DNA from: JAJEFO01 sp965214325 | Lineage (GTDB): Bacteria > Pseudomonadota > Alphaproteobacteria > Rhodobacterales > Rhodobacteraceae | Reading direction: 5' to 3' | Assembly (NCBI GenBank): GCA_965214325.1 | Contig: CBDCBG010000006.1 | Coordinates: 1,302,001 to 1,366,000, forward strand | DNA length: 64,000 bases | Part shown: positions 1-9,966 of the stretch, in pieces | Layout: each line of letters begins with the position of its first letter | Numbering within the stretch: the first letter of the stretch is position 1 | Notes under the pieces: generated by a model | Seen by the model: the letters and a program-made list of their open reading frames with translations, nothing else | Told to the model about the DNA's origin: nothing | Database searches by the model: none | Position numbers and translations under genes: made by a program

Positions 1-109
1 GATATGCCTCCAGGGGTGCCACGAGACCAAGGCTCAGCTTTCCCGGCTCGAACGTGCCGTTACAGGCCCGATTGACTTGCGGGAATGCCTGTGTGATTGC
101 GTCCAGCAC
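1..109 (-). CDS. Start of a probable luciferase-like flavin oxidoreductase (partial)
   Basis: The minus strand opens a reading frame at a GTG (107-109), preceded by GAGAGG four bases upstream. It runs off the left edge after about 36 codons. The visible N-terminus contains FEPGKLSLGLVAPLEAY, which resembles the opening strand of LLM-class (bacterial luciferase-like) oxidoreductases as I remember them. The function rests on this short stretch only. It begins just 18 bp after the dnaE stop codon on the same strand, so it may be co-transcribed with dnaE. TTG or another upstream codon could also be the start. Confidence 0.45.
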   Translation of the reverse strand, partial: MLDAITQAFPQVNRACNGTFEPGKLSLGLVAPLEAY

Positions 110-126
110 GGGGCCTCTCAAAACCG

Positions 127-3100
127 CTATACCGCCAGGTCCTCCACGGCCAGCACACCGGGAAGAGACTTCAGCGCTCCCTTGATCTGCGGCGAAACCG
201 GCCAATCGTCCCCGATGTCAACCGGCACGTCCTGCGTGGCGCCGCCAGGCAATGGCACTGACAGTGCCGTGATGCGGACAGGGCCACGGGCCTTGATGGA
301 ACTGTCGTCCTTGAACCGCGTCAGGACCGATTCAATGCCCGACACCGCGTCGGGTGAATCGATCATCACGTCCACCCCTGCCGAAGCGCCCGCCGTCACG
401 ACCCTGTCAATCGGCACCGCGGACCGCCCGACCGGATCAAACTGACCTTCATTGGTTCGCGCCTCCAGATTCATGATGACTCTCGATGTGCCCTCCAGAA
501 CCCCGCGAACCTCGTCAAAACTCTCCGGAAAGAGCGCGATGCCGGTCACCTGCCCCGTCGGATCCGAGACGCTCATGCGAAAGAACCTCGTGCCTCGGCC
601 CGACTTCCGTTCCTGCAACCCGCTGACAATGACGCCGACGCGTCCCACGGCGCCGTCCTCCCGTTCGGCCTTCTCCCGCAGTTCGGCGAGCGTGAGCATG
701 CCTTTCCGTTTCAGTGCCACGGCATAGTCGTCAAGAGGATGGCCCGACAGGTAGAAGCCGATTGCCGCCTGCTCTTCTTCAAGACGCTCGTTGGGAAGCC
801 AGTCGTCGGCCAACGCAAGGCGAGGTTCCGGCAGGTCTTCGCCCGCGTCGCCAAAGAGCGAACCCTGATCGGAATTGCTCTGGTCGAATACTGCTGCCGA
901 ATAGGCCACGATCGCATCGAGCGATTCCAGGACGCGCCTGCGATTCCGGTCCAGTTCGTCCAGGGCGCCCGAACGGACCAGCATCTCAAGCGATCGCTTT
1001 CCGAACTGCCGCAGGTCAACACGCCGTGCAAAGTCAAAGACGTTGACGAACCGCTTGTCGCCTCGCGCGTCCGTTATGAGCCGCGTGGCCTCAAGGCCAA
1101 TGCCCTTCAATGCTCCCAACGCGTAGACAAGCTTGCCTTCGGCGACGGTGAACCGGCTTCCGGATCTGTTGACGCAAGGCGGAACAATCTCGATCCCGAG
1201 GCCGCGACGCACCTCCTCCGAATAGACGCCGAGCTTGTCCGAGAGGTGAATGTCGCAATTCATGACGCCGGCCATGAACTCGACCGGGTGGTTCGCCTTG
1301 AGCCAGGCGGTCTGGTAGCTGACGACCGCGTAGGCGGCGGCGTGGGGCTTGTTGAAGCCGTAATCCGCGAACGTTTCGAGCAAGTCCCAGATCTTGCGGG
1401 CCGTGCGGTCGTCAACGCCGTTCTTCCCGGCCCCCTCCATGAACTTCGGACGCTCCGCGTCCATGGCGGACTTGATCTTCTTGCCCATCGCGCGACGCAG
1501 CAGGTCGGCGCCTCCGAGCGTGTATCCCGCCATCTCCTGCGCGATCTGCATCACCTGCTCCTGGTAAACGATGATGCCTTGCGTCTCGTCGAGAACGTGG
1601 TCGATGAGCGGGTGCAGCGCCTTCCGCTCCGCACGCCCGTTCTTCACGTCGCAATATTCCGGGATGCTCTCCATGGGCCCCGGCCGATAAAGCGCAACAA
1701 GCGCCACGATGTCCTCGATGCAGGTCGGCTTCATGCGCCTCAGGGCGTCCATCATGCCCGAGCTCTCCACCTGGAACACGGCAACGGTTCTTGCGCTGGC
1801 ATAGAGATCGAAGGTCTTCTCGTCATCGAGAGGAATCTGCCCGATGTCGATCTGGATCCCGCGCTCGTTCAGCAAATCGAGCGCGTTCTGAATCACCGTC
1901 AGGGTCTTCAGGCCAAGAAGATCGTATTTCACCAGGCCCGCCTGCTCGACCCACTTCATGTTGAACTGCGTCGCGGGCATTTCGGACCGAGGGTCACGGT
2001 AGAGCGGCACAAGCTCGTCAAGCGGGCGGTCCCCGATCACGACCCCCGCGGCATGAGTTGACGCATTTCGCAACAGCCCCTCGAGTTGCTGGCCATAGTT
2101 CAGAAGCCGGCCGACGACCTCTTCGGCACGAGCCGCCTCCTCGAGACGGGGTTCCTCCTTCCGGGCGCGCGCGATCGAGACCGGTCGCACGCCTTCGACC
2201 GGGATCAGCTTTGACAGCCGGTCAACCTGGCCATACGGCATCTGAAGCACCCGGCCGACGTCGCGCACCGCCGCCTTGGACAGCAATGCACCGAATGTGA
2301 TGATTTGAGCGACGCGGTCGCGACCGTACTTCTCCTGCACGTACTCGATGACCTCCTCGCGGCGATCCATGCAGAAATCGATGTCGAAGTCGGGCATCGA
2401 CACGCGTTCGGGATTCAGGAACCTTTCGAAGAAAAGCGAGTACCGCAGCGGGTCAAGGTCGGTGATGGTCAGCGCATAGGCAACGAGCGAGCCGGCCCCG
2501 GACCCGCGTCCAGGACCAACCGGGATCGCGTTGTTCTTCGCCCACTTGATGATGTCCGCAACGATCAGGAAATACCCCGGAAATCCCATGCCTTCGATGG
2601 TGTCCAGCTCGAACGCGAGCCGCCTTTCGTACTCCTTTCGAGGGGCCGCCGGATCGATGACCGCCAGTCGAGCCTCGAGGCCATCCTTTGCCTGGCGACG
2701 AAGCTCCTCGACCTCGTCGTCGGCGAATCGCGGCAGGATGGGGTCGCGCCTTTCCGCGGCATATGCACAGCGACGCGCTATTTCTAACGTGTTTTCAATA
2801 GCTTCCGGCAAGTCGGCGAACAGCGCTGTCATCTCGGCCGGGGACTTGAAATAATGCTGCTGCGTGAACCGCCGCCGGTCGGCCTGCTGATCGACATAGG
2901 TGCCTTCGGCGATGCAGATCAGCGCGTCATGCGCTTCGTACATGTCGCTGACGGGGAAATGCACGTCGTTGGTCGCCACGAGCGGCAAGCCGCGTTCATA
3001 CGCCATTTCGATGCTCGAACGCTCCGAAAGCCGTTCTGGCCCGGGGAGCTGCCCGGTTTCGGTCGGATGGCGCTGAAGTTCGACGTAGAGCCGGTTCGGA

Positions 3101-3597
3101 TAGATTTCCGCAAGCTTCCCGAGCAGCGCATCGGCCACTCCGCGCTGGCCCGACCTGCAGAGCCGCCCGAGCGGGCCGTCCGGTCCCCCCGTCAGGCAGA
3201 TGAGACCCTCTGCATGCCCTTCCAGGTCACCCAGCGTCACAAGCGGTTCGTCGGACTCTCGAAGGTACAGCCTGGAATTCAGCTTCAGAAGGTTCTGGTA
3301 CCCGTCGCGGGACTGCGCCAGCAAGACTACCGGTGCCGGGGCGGCCGAGCTTCCCGCCGGGCCTGCGCTGTCAAGCGCCAGATCGACCTGACAGCCAATG
3401 ATCGGCTGGATTCCTGCATCCATCGCGGTGACCGAGAATTCCAGCGCCGCGAACATGTTGTTCGTGTCGGTGACCGCGACGGCGGGCATGCCGGCCATTC
3501 GACAGAGGTCCGGAAGCTTCCCGAGCCGGACTGCGCCCTCAAGCAGGGAATACTCGGAGTGTACGCGAAGGTGAACGAATCCGGCAGTCCTGCTCAT
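127..3597 (-). CDS. dnaE: DNA polymerase III subunit alpha
   Basis: This is the replicative DNA polymerase catalytic subunit, 1156 aa, the normal length for DnaE1. The N-terminal PHP domain begins FVHLRVHSEYSLLEGA and includes VTDTNNMF. The family-C polymerase active-site aspartates are in MPDFDIDFCMDRREE (about residues 400-415), with GPGRGSGAGSLVAYAL just before. Helix-hairpin-helix and thumb motifs such as YGFNKPHAAAYA are present. A C-terminal OB domain (around 985-1060, VGVIVSGLQERKSG) completes the protein. The start gives a normal N-terminus although the Shine-Dalgarno sequence is weak. DnaE2 is less likely because the PHP and C-terminal parts are full length. Nothing in the sequence suggests damage. 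Confidence 0.97.
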   Translation of the reverse strand: MSRTAGFVHLRVHSEYSLLEGAVRLGKLPDLCRMAGMPAVAVTDTNNMFAALEFSVTAMDAGIQPIIGCQVDLALDSAGPAGSSAAPAPVVLLAQSRDGYQNLLKLNSRLYLRESDEPLVTLGDLEGHAEGLICLTGGPDGPLGRLCRSGQRGVADALLGKLAEIYPNRLYVELQRHPTETGQLPGPERLSERSSIEMAYERGLPLVATNDVHFPVSDMYEAHDALICIAEGTYVDQQADRRRFTQQHYFKSPAEMTALFADLPEAIENTLEIARRCAYAAERRDPILPRFADDEVEELRRQAKDGLEARLAVIDPAAPRKEYERRLAFELDTIEGMGFPGYFLIVADIIKWAKNNAIPVGPGRGSGAGSLVAYALTITDLDPLRYSLFFERFLNPERVSMPDFDIDFCMDRREEVIEYVQEKYGRDRVAQIITFGALLSKAAVRDVGRVLQMPYGQVDRLSKLIPVEGVRPVSIARARKEEPRLEEAARAEEVVGRLLNYGQQLEGLLRNASTHAAGVVIGDRPLDELVPLYRDPRSEMPATQFNMKWVEQAGLVKYDLLGLKTLTVIQNALDLLNERGIQIDIGQIPLDDEKTFDLYASARTVAVFQVESSGMMDALRRMKPTCIEDIVALVALYRPGPMESIPEYCDVKNGRAERKALHPLIDHVLDETQGIIVYQEQVMQIAQEMAGYTLGGADLLRRAMGKKIKSAMDAERPKFMEGAGKNGVDDRTARKIWDLLETFADYGFNKPHAAAYAVVSYQTAWLKANHPVEFMAGVMNCDIHLSDKLGVYSEEVRRGLGIEIVPPCVNRSGSRFTVAEGKLVYALGALKGIGLEATRLITDARGDKRFVNVFDFARRVDLRQFGKRSLEMLVRSGALDELDRNRRRVLESLDAIVAYSAAVFDQSNSDQGSLFGDAGEDLPEPRLALADDWLPNERLEEEQAAIGFYLSGHPLDDYAVALKRKGMLTLAELREKAEREDGAVGRVGVIVSGLQERKSGRGTRFFRMSVSDPTGQVTGIALFPESFDEVRGVLEGTSRVIMNLEARTNEGQFDPVGRSAVPIDRVVTAGASAGVDVMIDSPDAVSGIESVLTRFKDDSSIKARGPVRITALSVPLPGGATQDVPVDIGDDWPVSPQIKGALKSLPGVLAVEDLAV

Positions 3598-3687
3598 GAC
3601 GCAACACTATGGTCGCCTTGACCGGAGGGAAAGCCTGCCATCGTTTGGTCTCGTCCTTTCGGCAATTTTCCGACATAGGTTGGCATC

Positions 3688-4347
3688 ATGTTGCTGGAAG
3701 TGCACGGCGTGAAGAAGAGCTTTCCCGGCAGCGAGCGCCCGATCACGGTGCTCGATGGCGTGTCGCTGTCGCTTGCCGCAGGCGAAGTTGTGGCGCTGAC
3801 CGGAGAAAGCGGATCAGGCAAGTCCACGCTCCTTCACGTGATCGCGGGACTCGAGCCGGCGGATGACGGATCGGTGCTGTTCGACGGCGAGGACGTTTGC
3901 TGCATGGATGATGGCGGGCGGGCGTCGCTGCGCCGGAATTCGATCGGCATTGTCTTTCAGCAATTCAACCTGATTCCCTCGCTGGACGTTCGTCAGAACC
4001 TCGTGTTTCATGCCCGCCTGGCCGAACGCGCCGCAGCAGTAGACCTGCCGGCACTTGCCGCGTCGCTGGGCCTCTCGGACCACTTGGAGAAGTTCCCCGA
4101 GGACCTCTCCGGCGGCGAGCAGCAACGCGTCGCGATCGGCCGTGCGGTTGCGAGCGAGCCGAAACTGGTTCTGGCCGACGAGCCTACGGGAAACCTGGAC
4201 GAGAGCACTGGACAGGCGGTCTTCGACCTCTTGCTGTCCCTCGCGCGCAGAACGGGAGCCGCGCTCCTGATCGCGACTCATTCCATGCGTTTGGCGAAGC
4301 TCGCCGACCGACGGCTGCGCCTGAGCCACGGAGAGCTGGCAGAGTGA
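3688..4347 (+). CDS. ABC transporter ATP-binding protein, LolD/MacB-type
   Basis: 219 aa nucleotide-binding subunit. Walker A is GESGSGKST (39-47), the Q-loop is in VFQQFNLIPS, the signature is LSGGEQQR, and Walker B is LVLADEPTGNLD. The ADEPTGNLD form is typical of the LolD/FtsE/MacB branch, which drives mechanotransmission rather than classical import. Its stop codon overlaps the GTG start of the FtsX-type permease by four bases (GTGA). A secreted CrtC/lipocalin-like protein follows. In many bacteria this three-gene set (ABC, FtsX-like permease, AttH-type hydrolase) is conserved; the exact substrate is unknown. Cytoplasmic-membrane associated. Confidence 0.9.
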   Translation: MLLEVHGVKKSFPGSERPITVLDGVSLSLAAGEVVALTGESGSGKSTLLHVIAGLEPADDGSVLFDGEDVCCMDDGGRASLRRNSIGIVFQQFNLIPSLDVRQNLVFHARLAERAAAVDLPALAASLGLSDHLEKFPEDLSGGEQQRVAIGRAVASEPKLVLADEPTGNLDESTGQAVFDLLLSLARRTGAALLIATHSMRLAKLADRRLRLSHGELAE

Positions 4348-6746
4348 CCGGACCGGTTCTCGTTGCGCTTCTGTCCCACTGGCGACGCCGCCCGTTCCAG
4401 TTGGTGACTTTCCTGCTGGGCCTTTCGCTCGCCACCGCGCTCTGGTCGGGCGTGCAGGCGATCAATGCAGAAGCGCGCAAGTCCTATGCCGAGGCCGCCA
4501 GCATTCTCGGCGGCGGAGGGCTTTCCGAGCTCGCCCGGAACGATGGAGGCATGATTTCGGTCAAGACCTTCGCGGCCCTTCGAAAGGCTGGATGGCTTGT
4601 CAGCCCCGTTGTCGATGGATGGCTGTCCGCAGATGGCGGTCGCGTCCGACTGCTGGGCCTGGATCCATTCACCGTTCCGCAGGGCACAAGCGTCGCGGCC
4701 ACGGTCGAGCTGAGCTTGTATCCGGAATTGATCGGGAGGAACGGGATGCTCCTTGCCAATCCGGCAATGGCAGCCCGGCTGCCTGATCTGGAGGACAGGC
4801 TTCGCATGATCGGGGACCTGGCTCCGAACATTGTCCTTGCCGACATCACGACCGCGCAAGAACTTTTGGGCATGGCGGGCTTCAGCAGGCTGTTCCTGGA
4901 ACCCGACCAGCCGCTGCTGCGCCCCGATCTCGCGTCAGTGGCACCTGCACTGGAAGTCAGGCCACCGGCCACGGCAAGCGATCTCGGACGCCTCACCGAC
5001 AGCTTTCACCTGAACCTGACGGCATTCGGGCTCTTGTCCTTTGCGGTCGGGCTCGCGATCGTGCACGGCACCGTAGGCCTCGCGTTCGAGCAGCGCCGTC
5101 CGGTCCTGCGCACGCTAAGGGCGCTCGGGGTTTCCGCCCGCCGCCTTGTCCTGTGCCTGATGGTCGAGTTGCTGACGCTGGCGCTTGTCGCCGGCGCGCT
5201 TGGCATCATTGTCGGATACGCCATGGCTGCCGCATTGCTTCCCGATGTCGCCGCCACGCTTCGCGGTCTCTATGGCGCGACCGTCAGCGACGCGCTTACG
5301 CTCTCTCCGCCTTGGTGGCTGGGCGGCATCGGCATCGCGTGCCTCGGCACCGCCCTTGCCGCCGCGAACGGGTTGTGGCGTGTCGCCATGATGCCTCCCC
5401 TGGCACCGGCCCGCCCGCGCGCATGGATCATGGTCAGCAGCCGCGCAATGCGCTGGCAGGCAGGGGGAGCAGCCACTTGCCTGGCTGGCGCCCTTTGCGC
5501 CGTGACGCTCGGCGGCGGACTTGCAAGCGGATTCATTCTCGTCGGAGGCTTTCTCCTCGCGGCCGCGCTTCTCCTTCCGGTGGTCCTGTCATCGCTCATC
5601 GCCCTCGCGGCCCGACGGTCAAGGGGACCGATCGGACAGTGGTTCTGGGCGGACACACGCCAGCAACTGCCAGGCCTTTCACTGGCGCTCATGGCGCTGC
5701 TGCTGGCGCTTGCCGCGAATGTAGGCGTGGGGACCATGGTCGCCAGCTTCCGCGCCACCTTCACCGGCTGGCTTGACCAGCGCCTTGTCAGCGACCTCTA
5801 CGTGACGGTGGAGGACGAATCCGACATCCCTGCACTCATGGCCTTTCTCGAAGGCAGGTCCGACGCCGTCCTGCCAATCTGGCATGTCGACTCCGAAGTC
5901 ATGGGAGCGCCGGCCGAAATCTACGGCGTGGCCGACCACCCTATCTATGCGGCGAACTGGCCGCTCCTGTCGACCCTGCCGGACACCTGGAACCGGATCG
6001 CGGCAGGCATGGGCGCGTTGGTCAACGAGCAGCTCGCGCGGCGCGAAGGATTGTCGCTTGAGGACCGGCTGCCTCTTCCCGGCGGATGGACGACGACAGT
6101 CATCGGCATCTACAGCGACTATGGCAATCCACAGGGACAGGTCGTCCTGCCGCTCAATGCCCTGACCCGCCACTACCCTGACGTGGACCGTTCAGACTTC
6201 GGCATCCTCGTGCCTGATCGAGGCAGGGAACACCTGAAGACCGCGCTGACCGAGGAATTCGGCCTGCCTGCCGACAGAATCACCGACCAGGGCGAAATCA
6301 AGGAGTACTCGCTGTCGATCTTCGAACGGACCTTCGCCGTCACGGGCGCCCTCAACGTCCTCACCCTTGCCGTGGCGGGTGTGGCCATCCTGACAAGCCT
6401 CCTCACACTCGCCTCGATGCGGCTGCCGCAACTTGCCCCGGTCTGGGCGCTTGGCCTCACCCGGACCACTCTTGGGAGGCTCGAATTCATCCGCGCACTG
6501 GTTCTCGCGGCCCTCACCTTCACGTTCGCGCTACCCGTCGGCCTTGTTCTCGCGTGGATGCTGCTGGCGATCATCAATGTCGAGGCGTTCGGCTGGCGAT
6601 TGCCGATGCATCTCTTTCCGCTGGACTGGGTCTGGCTGGCGGCATTGTCCCTCGGGGCGGCGGGACTCGCAAGCATCTGGCCTGCGTACCAGCTCGCCAA
6701 GCGTCCGCCCGCAGATCTCGCCAGGGTGTTCTGTCATGAACGCTAG
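4344..6746 (+). CDS. FtsX-like ABC transporter permease
   Basis: 800 aa integral membrane protein of the MacB/FtsX type. One transmembrane helix lies near the N-terminus (about residues 14-35), followed by a large extracytoplasmic domain. A first helix bundle spans roughly 225-440 and a second periplasmic domain about 480-660. A final three-helix FtsX segment is at 665-795. This duplicated architecture is common in permeases paired with LolD-like ATPases. The GTG start sits inside the ATPase stop codon, so translation is coupled. It overlaps the downstream secreted protein by 11 bp. Probable role is extraction or export of a lipid, lipoprotein or envelope substrate; the substrate cannot be read from sequence. 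Confidence 0.87.
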   Translation: MTGPVLVALLSHWRRRPFQLVTFLLGLSLATALWSGVQAINAEARKSYAEAASILGGGGLSELARNDGGMISVKTFAALRKAGWLVSPVVDGWLSADGGRVRLLGLDPFTVPQGTSVAATVELSLYPELIGRNGMLLANPAMAARLPDLEDRLRMIGDLAPNIVLADITTAQELLGMAGFSRLFLEPDQPLLRPDLASVAPALEVRPPATASDLGRLTDSFHLNLTAFGLLSFAVGLAIVHGTVGLAFEQRRPVLRTLRALGVSARRLVLCLMVELLTLALVAGALGIIVGYAMAAALLPDVAATLRGLYGATVSDALTLSPPWWLGGIGIACLGTALAAANGLWRVAMMPPLAPARPRAWIMVSSRAMRWQAGGAATCLAGALCAVTLGGGLASGFILVGGFLLAAALLLPVVLSSLIALAARRSRGPIGQWFWADTRQQLPGLSLALMALLLALAANVGVGTMVASFRATFTGWLDQRLVSDLYVTVEDESDIPALMAFLEGRSDAVLPIWHVDSEVMGAPAEIYGVADHPIYAANWPLLSTLPDTWNRIAAGMGALVNEQLARREGLSLEDRLPLPGGWTTTVIGIYSDYGNPQGQVVLPLNALTRHYPDVDRSDFGILVPDRGREHLKTALTEEFGLPADRITDQGEIKEYSLSIFERTFAVTGALNVLTLAVAGVAILTSLLTLASMRLPQLAPVWALGLTRTTLGRLEFIRALVLAALTFTFALPVGLVLAWMLLAIINVEAFGWRLPMHLFPLDWVWLAALSLGAAGLASIWPAYQLAKRPPADLARVFCHER

Positions 6747-7770
6747 ACCGCTCCTGCCCTTGCTGCTCTGCATCGTGCCGTCCCTTGCCGTTGCCCAAGG
6801 CCCTGCCGGGCTCGGGCAGGCATCCGAAGGTTACGCACTGCCCGATCCGGCGACGCGCTTCGCGTTTCCGGACGACCACGGTTCGCACCCGGAGTTTCGC
6901 ATCGAATGGTGGTACGTGACCGCAAATCTCAAGGACGCCGCGGGCACGGAATACGGAATCCAATGGACGCTCTTCCGGGTCGCGCTTTCGCCAAGCGGCA
7001 ACCCGGAAGACCAGGCATGGATGGGGCATGCAGCGGTGTCCACGCCATCGGGCCACCTGTTCGCCGAGCGCCTGGCACGCGGCGGCATCGACCAGGCCGG
7101 CGTGACGGCGGCACCGTTCGAGGCGTTCATCGACGAGTGGCGCATGGCCGGCCCTGATCTGGCGACCGTGAAAATCGCGGCCCAGAGCCATGAATTCCGA
7201 TACGACCTCGATCTGACAAGCAACGGGCCGTTCGTGCCGCAGGGCGAAAGCGGATACTCGGTCAAGTCCTTCACGGGACAGGCCAGCCACTACTACTCGC
7301 AGCCGTTCTATTCGGTGACAGGGACGCTGACCCTGCCGACGGGCAAGGTTCGCGTCACTGGCCAGGCCTGGCTTGACCGGGAGTGGTCTTCCCAGCCCCT
7401 CGCCCCGGACCAGACCGGTTGGGACTGGGTTTCGCTCCACCTCTCAGGCGGCGAGAAACTGATGGTCTACCGCCTGCGCGACCGCGCGGAAGGCGAGTAT
7501 GTCGTAGGCGCCTGGATTGCCGCAGACGGATCGCCTGAGCCGTTCCGAGTCGGTTCGCTCAAGATGACTCCGGTCCGACGGGCTGAAGTTGCCGGACGTC
7601 AGCTTCCGGTGGCCTGGGACATAGCGCACGGGGCGCGAGGCATAGCGATTCGCGCCGAGGCAATTTATCCGCAGAGCTGGATGGGCACGCGGATCCCCTA
7701 CTGGGAAGGCCCTGTCCGGGCCAGCGGCAGCCATTCTGGCGAAGGCTATCTCGAAATGAGCGGCTACTGA
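6736..7770 (+). CDS. Secreted CrtC/AttH-type lipocalin-like hydrolase
   Basis: 344 aa from the ATG at 6736, which overlaps the permease stop. This start gives a clean signal peptide (MNARPLLPLLLCIVPSLAVAQG, cleavage after VAQ or nearby). Upstream extension would only add out-of-context residues. The mature protein has FRIEWWYVTANL, SYYS-like and WLDREWSSQPL motifs typical of the two-lipocalin-domain CrtC/AttH (hydroxyneurosporene synthase-like) family, including the conserved tryptophans. It is the third gene of the ABC-permease operon and probably acts in the periplasm on the material handled by the transporter. Actual catalytic activity is unproven for most members. Confidence 0.85.
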   Translation: MNARPLLPLLLCIVPSLAVAQGPAGLGQASEGYALPDPATRFAFPDDHGSHPEFRIEWWYVTANLKDAAGTEYGIQWTLFRVALSPSGNPEDQAWMGHAAVSTPSGHLFAERLARGGIDQAGVTAAPFEAFIDEWRMAGPDLATVKIAAQSHEFRYDLDLTSNGPFVPQGESGYSVKSFTGQASHYYSQPFYSVTGTLTLPTGKVRVTGQAWLDREWSSQPLAPDQTGWDWVSLHLSGGEKLMVYRLRDRAEGEYVVGAWIAADGSPEPFRVGSLKMTPVRRAEVAGRQLPVAWDIAHGARGIAIRAEAIYPQSWMGTRIPYWEGPVRASGSHSGEGYLEMSGY

Positions 7771-7809
7771 CCTCTCGCCAAGACGCCGGCATCGGGCTAG
7801 GAAAACTCC

Positions 7810-9966
7810 ATGCAAGCCTTGCCCTTGCCCCTGGCCAAGGAAGTCGTCCTGATCGGCGGAGGCCACACCCATGCGCTCCTGCTCCGCAGCTGGGGCATGA
7901 ACCCGCTGCCCGGGGCGCGCCTGACCGTCATCAACCCGGGCGCCACGGCGCCCTACACCGGCATGTTGCCGGGATTCGTGGCAGGTCATTATCCGCGCGA
8001 CGCGATGGAGATCGACCTTGTCCGGCTGGCAAGGTTTGCCGAGGCCCGCATGGTTTTCGGGCAGGTCACAGGCATGGATCGGACAGAGCGCACGCTCTCG
8101 ATCGATGGTCGCGCACCGGTGGCCTACGATGTCGCGTCACTGGACATAGGCATCACTTCGGACATGCCCGAACTGCCCGGCTTCTCGGAGCATGGCATCG
8201 CCGCCAAGCCTCTTGGGCCATTTGCCGCGCGCTGGTCCCGGCATCTTGAACAAGGCGGAGGTCCGATAACGGTGATCGGCGCAGGCGTGGCCGGAACGGA
8301 GCTTGCCATGGCGATGCGGCACGTCCTTGGCGAAGAGAGGATTCGGGTGGTCGAGGCGAACTTCCCGCTTGCCGGCGTTGCCATGTCTTCCCGTGCGCGG
8401 CTCCTGGCCGAGCTGTCGAAGCAGGGCATCGAGCTGATCCAGGACAACCGGGTCAACGAGGTTCTGCCCGATGCGGTTGTTCTTGACGACGGTCGGGAAC
8501 TGCCCACGAATCTGACGGTCGGCGCCGCTGGGGCAAGGCCCTTCCCCTGGCTTGAGGAAACCGGGCTTGACCTGAAGGACGGCTTCGTGACGGTTGGCGC
8601 AACCTTGCAGTCGACCACGGACCCGGCGATCTTCGCGGTTGGCGACTGCGCGCACCTGGAATGCGCACCGAGACCCAAGGCCGGGGTGTTCGCCGTTCGA
8701 GCCGCACCTGCACTGACGGCCAACCTTCGCGCCGCCGTTTCCGGCGGGGAACTGAGTGCCTTCCGGCCGCAATTGCACTACCTGAAGCTGGTGTCGCTGG
8801 GGCGCAAGTCCGCACTGGCCGACAAATGGGGGCTGCGCGCAACGGGAGACTGGGTCTGGCGCTGGAAGGATCGGATCGACCGCGTCTTCATGGACAAGCT
8901 GAACACGCTGCCGGAAATGAAGGCCCCGGACTTGCCTGGAACGCACGCCGAGGGAATGACCTTGGCGCTCGGGCCAAAACCGCTTTGCACGGGTTGCGGG
9001 TCAAAGATCGGGTCAGGTGTGCTCGAGTCGGTGCTCGCGGAACTGCCCAATCCCGAGCGCGCGGATGTCGCGCTTGGAACCGGGGACGACGCGGCGATTC
9101 TGGGCACCGGCGAAACACGGCAGGTCGTCACGACCGATCACTTGCGTGCATTCTGGAATGACCCGTGGCTGTTCGCGCGCATCTCCACGCTTCACGCACT
9201 CGGCGATGTCTGGGCAATGGGTGCCGAGCCGCAGGCCGCATTCGCGCAGGTCACGCTGCCGCCCATGGCCGAGAGCCTGCAGAAGTCCTGGCTTTCCGAA
9301 GTCATGCATGCGGCCTCCGAAGTGGTTCAGGAGGCAGGTGCTGCACTCGCAGGTGGACACAGCACGATCGGCGCAGAAATGGTCATCGGGTTCGCGGTAA
9401 CGGGCCTGACCCGTGGCAAGGCGACCACCTTGGCAGGCGCCCGGGCTGGCCACGACCTGCTTCTCACCCGAGCCATCGGTTCCGGAACTCTACTTGCCGG
9501 CGAGATGGCAGGCGACGCCAACGGGGATGACGTCGCCGCCGCCCTTGAGACCATGGCGACGTCTCAGGGAGACGCGGCTCGCCTGCTGGCCGGCTGCGCA
9601 TCCGCGATGACGGACGTAACGGGGTTCGGGCTGGCCGGTCATCTTGGCCGCATGGCGGAAGCATCCGGCCTGACGGCACGCATCATCCTGGAAGACATCC
9701 CGATTTACGGCGGTGCCGAAGCTCTTTGCGCGGCCGGAACGAGATCCTCGATCTGGCCCGCAAACCGCGCGGCGGCCAGCATCGACCTGCTCGACAGCGA
9801 CCGCGGCGACCTCTTGTTCGACCCGCAGACCGCCGGCGGCCTGCTTGCCGCGCTGCCACCGGAAGAATCGAAAGCCGTCCTGCGCGCGGTCCGTGACATG
9901 GGGCACGATGCCAGGATCATCGGCGCCTTCGAGGCCAGGGGCGACGTCAAGGTCCGGGCAGACTGA
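7810..9966 (+). CDS. selD: Fused FAD-dependent oxidoreductase / selenide, water dikinase
   Basis: 718 aa two-part protein. Residues 1-370 form a pyridine-nucleotide-disulfide/NDH-2-like flavoprotein. It has an N-terminal VVLIGGGHTHALLL dinucleotide fold, a second fold at ITVIGAGVAGTELAMAM, and a FAVGDCAHLE FAD-binding motif. Residues 385-718 are SelD, which makes selenophosphate from selenide and ATP. The catalytic Cys is Cys396 in LCTGCGSKI, matching Cys17 of E. coli SelD; the neighbouring family Cys19 is Ser here, and the essential Lys follows. Other SelD motifs are GDDAAIL, DVWAMGAEP and TDVTGFGLAGH. It converges on selU with a 20-bp overlap, consistent with selenophosphate being used for tRNA selenouridine. 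No selA, selB or tRNA-Sec is in the window. Confidence 0.93.
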   Translation: MQALPLPLAKEVVLIGGGHTHALLLRSWGMNPLPGARLTVINPGATAPYTGMLPGFVAGHYPRDAMEIDLVRLARFAEARMVFGQVTGMDRTERTLSIDGRAPVAYDVASLDIGITSDMPELPGFSEHGIAAKPLGPFAARWSRHLEQGGGPITVIGAGVAGTELAMAMRHVLGEERIRVVEANFPLAGVAMSSRARLLAELSKQGIELIQDNRVNEVLPDAVVLDDGRELPTNLTVGAAGARPFPWLEETGLDLKDGFVTVGATLQSTTDPAIFAVGDCAHLECAPRPKAGVFAVRAAPALTANLRAAVSGGELSAFRPQLHYLKLVSLGRKSALADKWGLRATGDWVWRWKDRIDRVFMDKLNTLPEMKAPDLPGTHAEGMTLALGPKPLCTGCGSKIGSGVLESVLAELPNPERADVALGTGDDAAILGTGETRQVVTTDHLRAFWNDPWLFARISTLHALGDVWAMGAEPQAAFAQVTLPPMAESLQKSWLSEVMHAASEVVQEAGAALAGGHSTIGAEMVIGFAVTGLTRGKATTLAGARAGHDLLLTRAIGSGTLLAGEMAGDANGDDVAAALETMATSQGDAARLLAGCASAMTDVTGFGLAGHLGRMAEASGLTARIILEDIPIYGGAEALCAAGTRSSIWPANRAAASIDLLDSDRGDLLFDPQTAGGLLAALPPEESKAVLRAVRDMGHDARIIGAFEARGDVKVRAD

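Noticed and set aside
127..3597. Plus-strand open frames of 250-440 codons across dnaE
   Set aside because: They are antisense shadows of a high-GC gene. Their translations have no family features, whereas the minus strand encodes complete DnaE.
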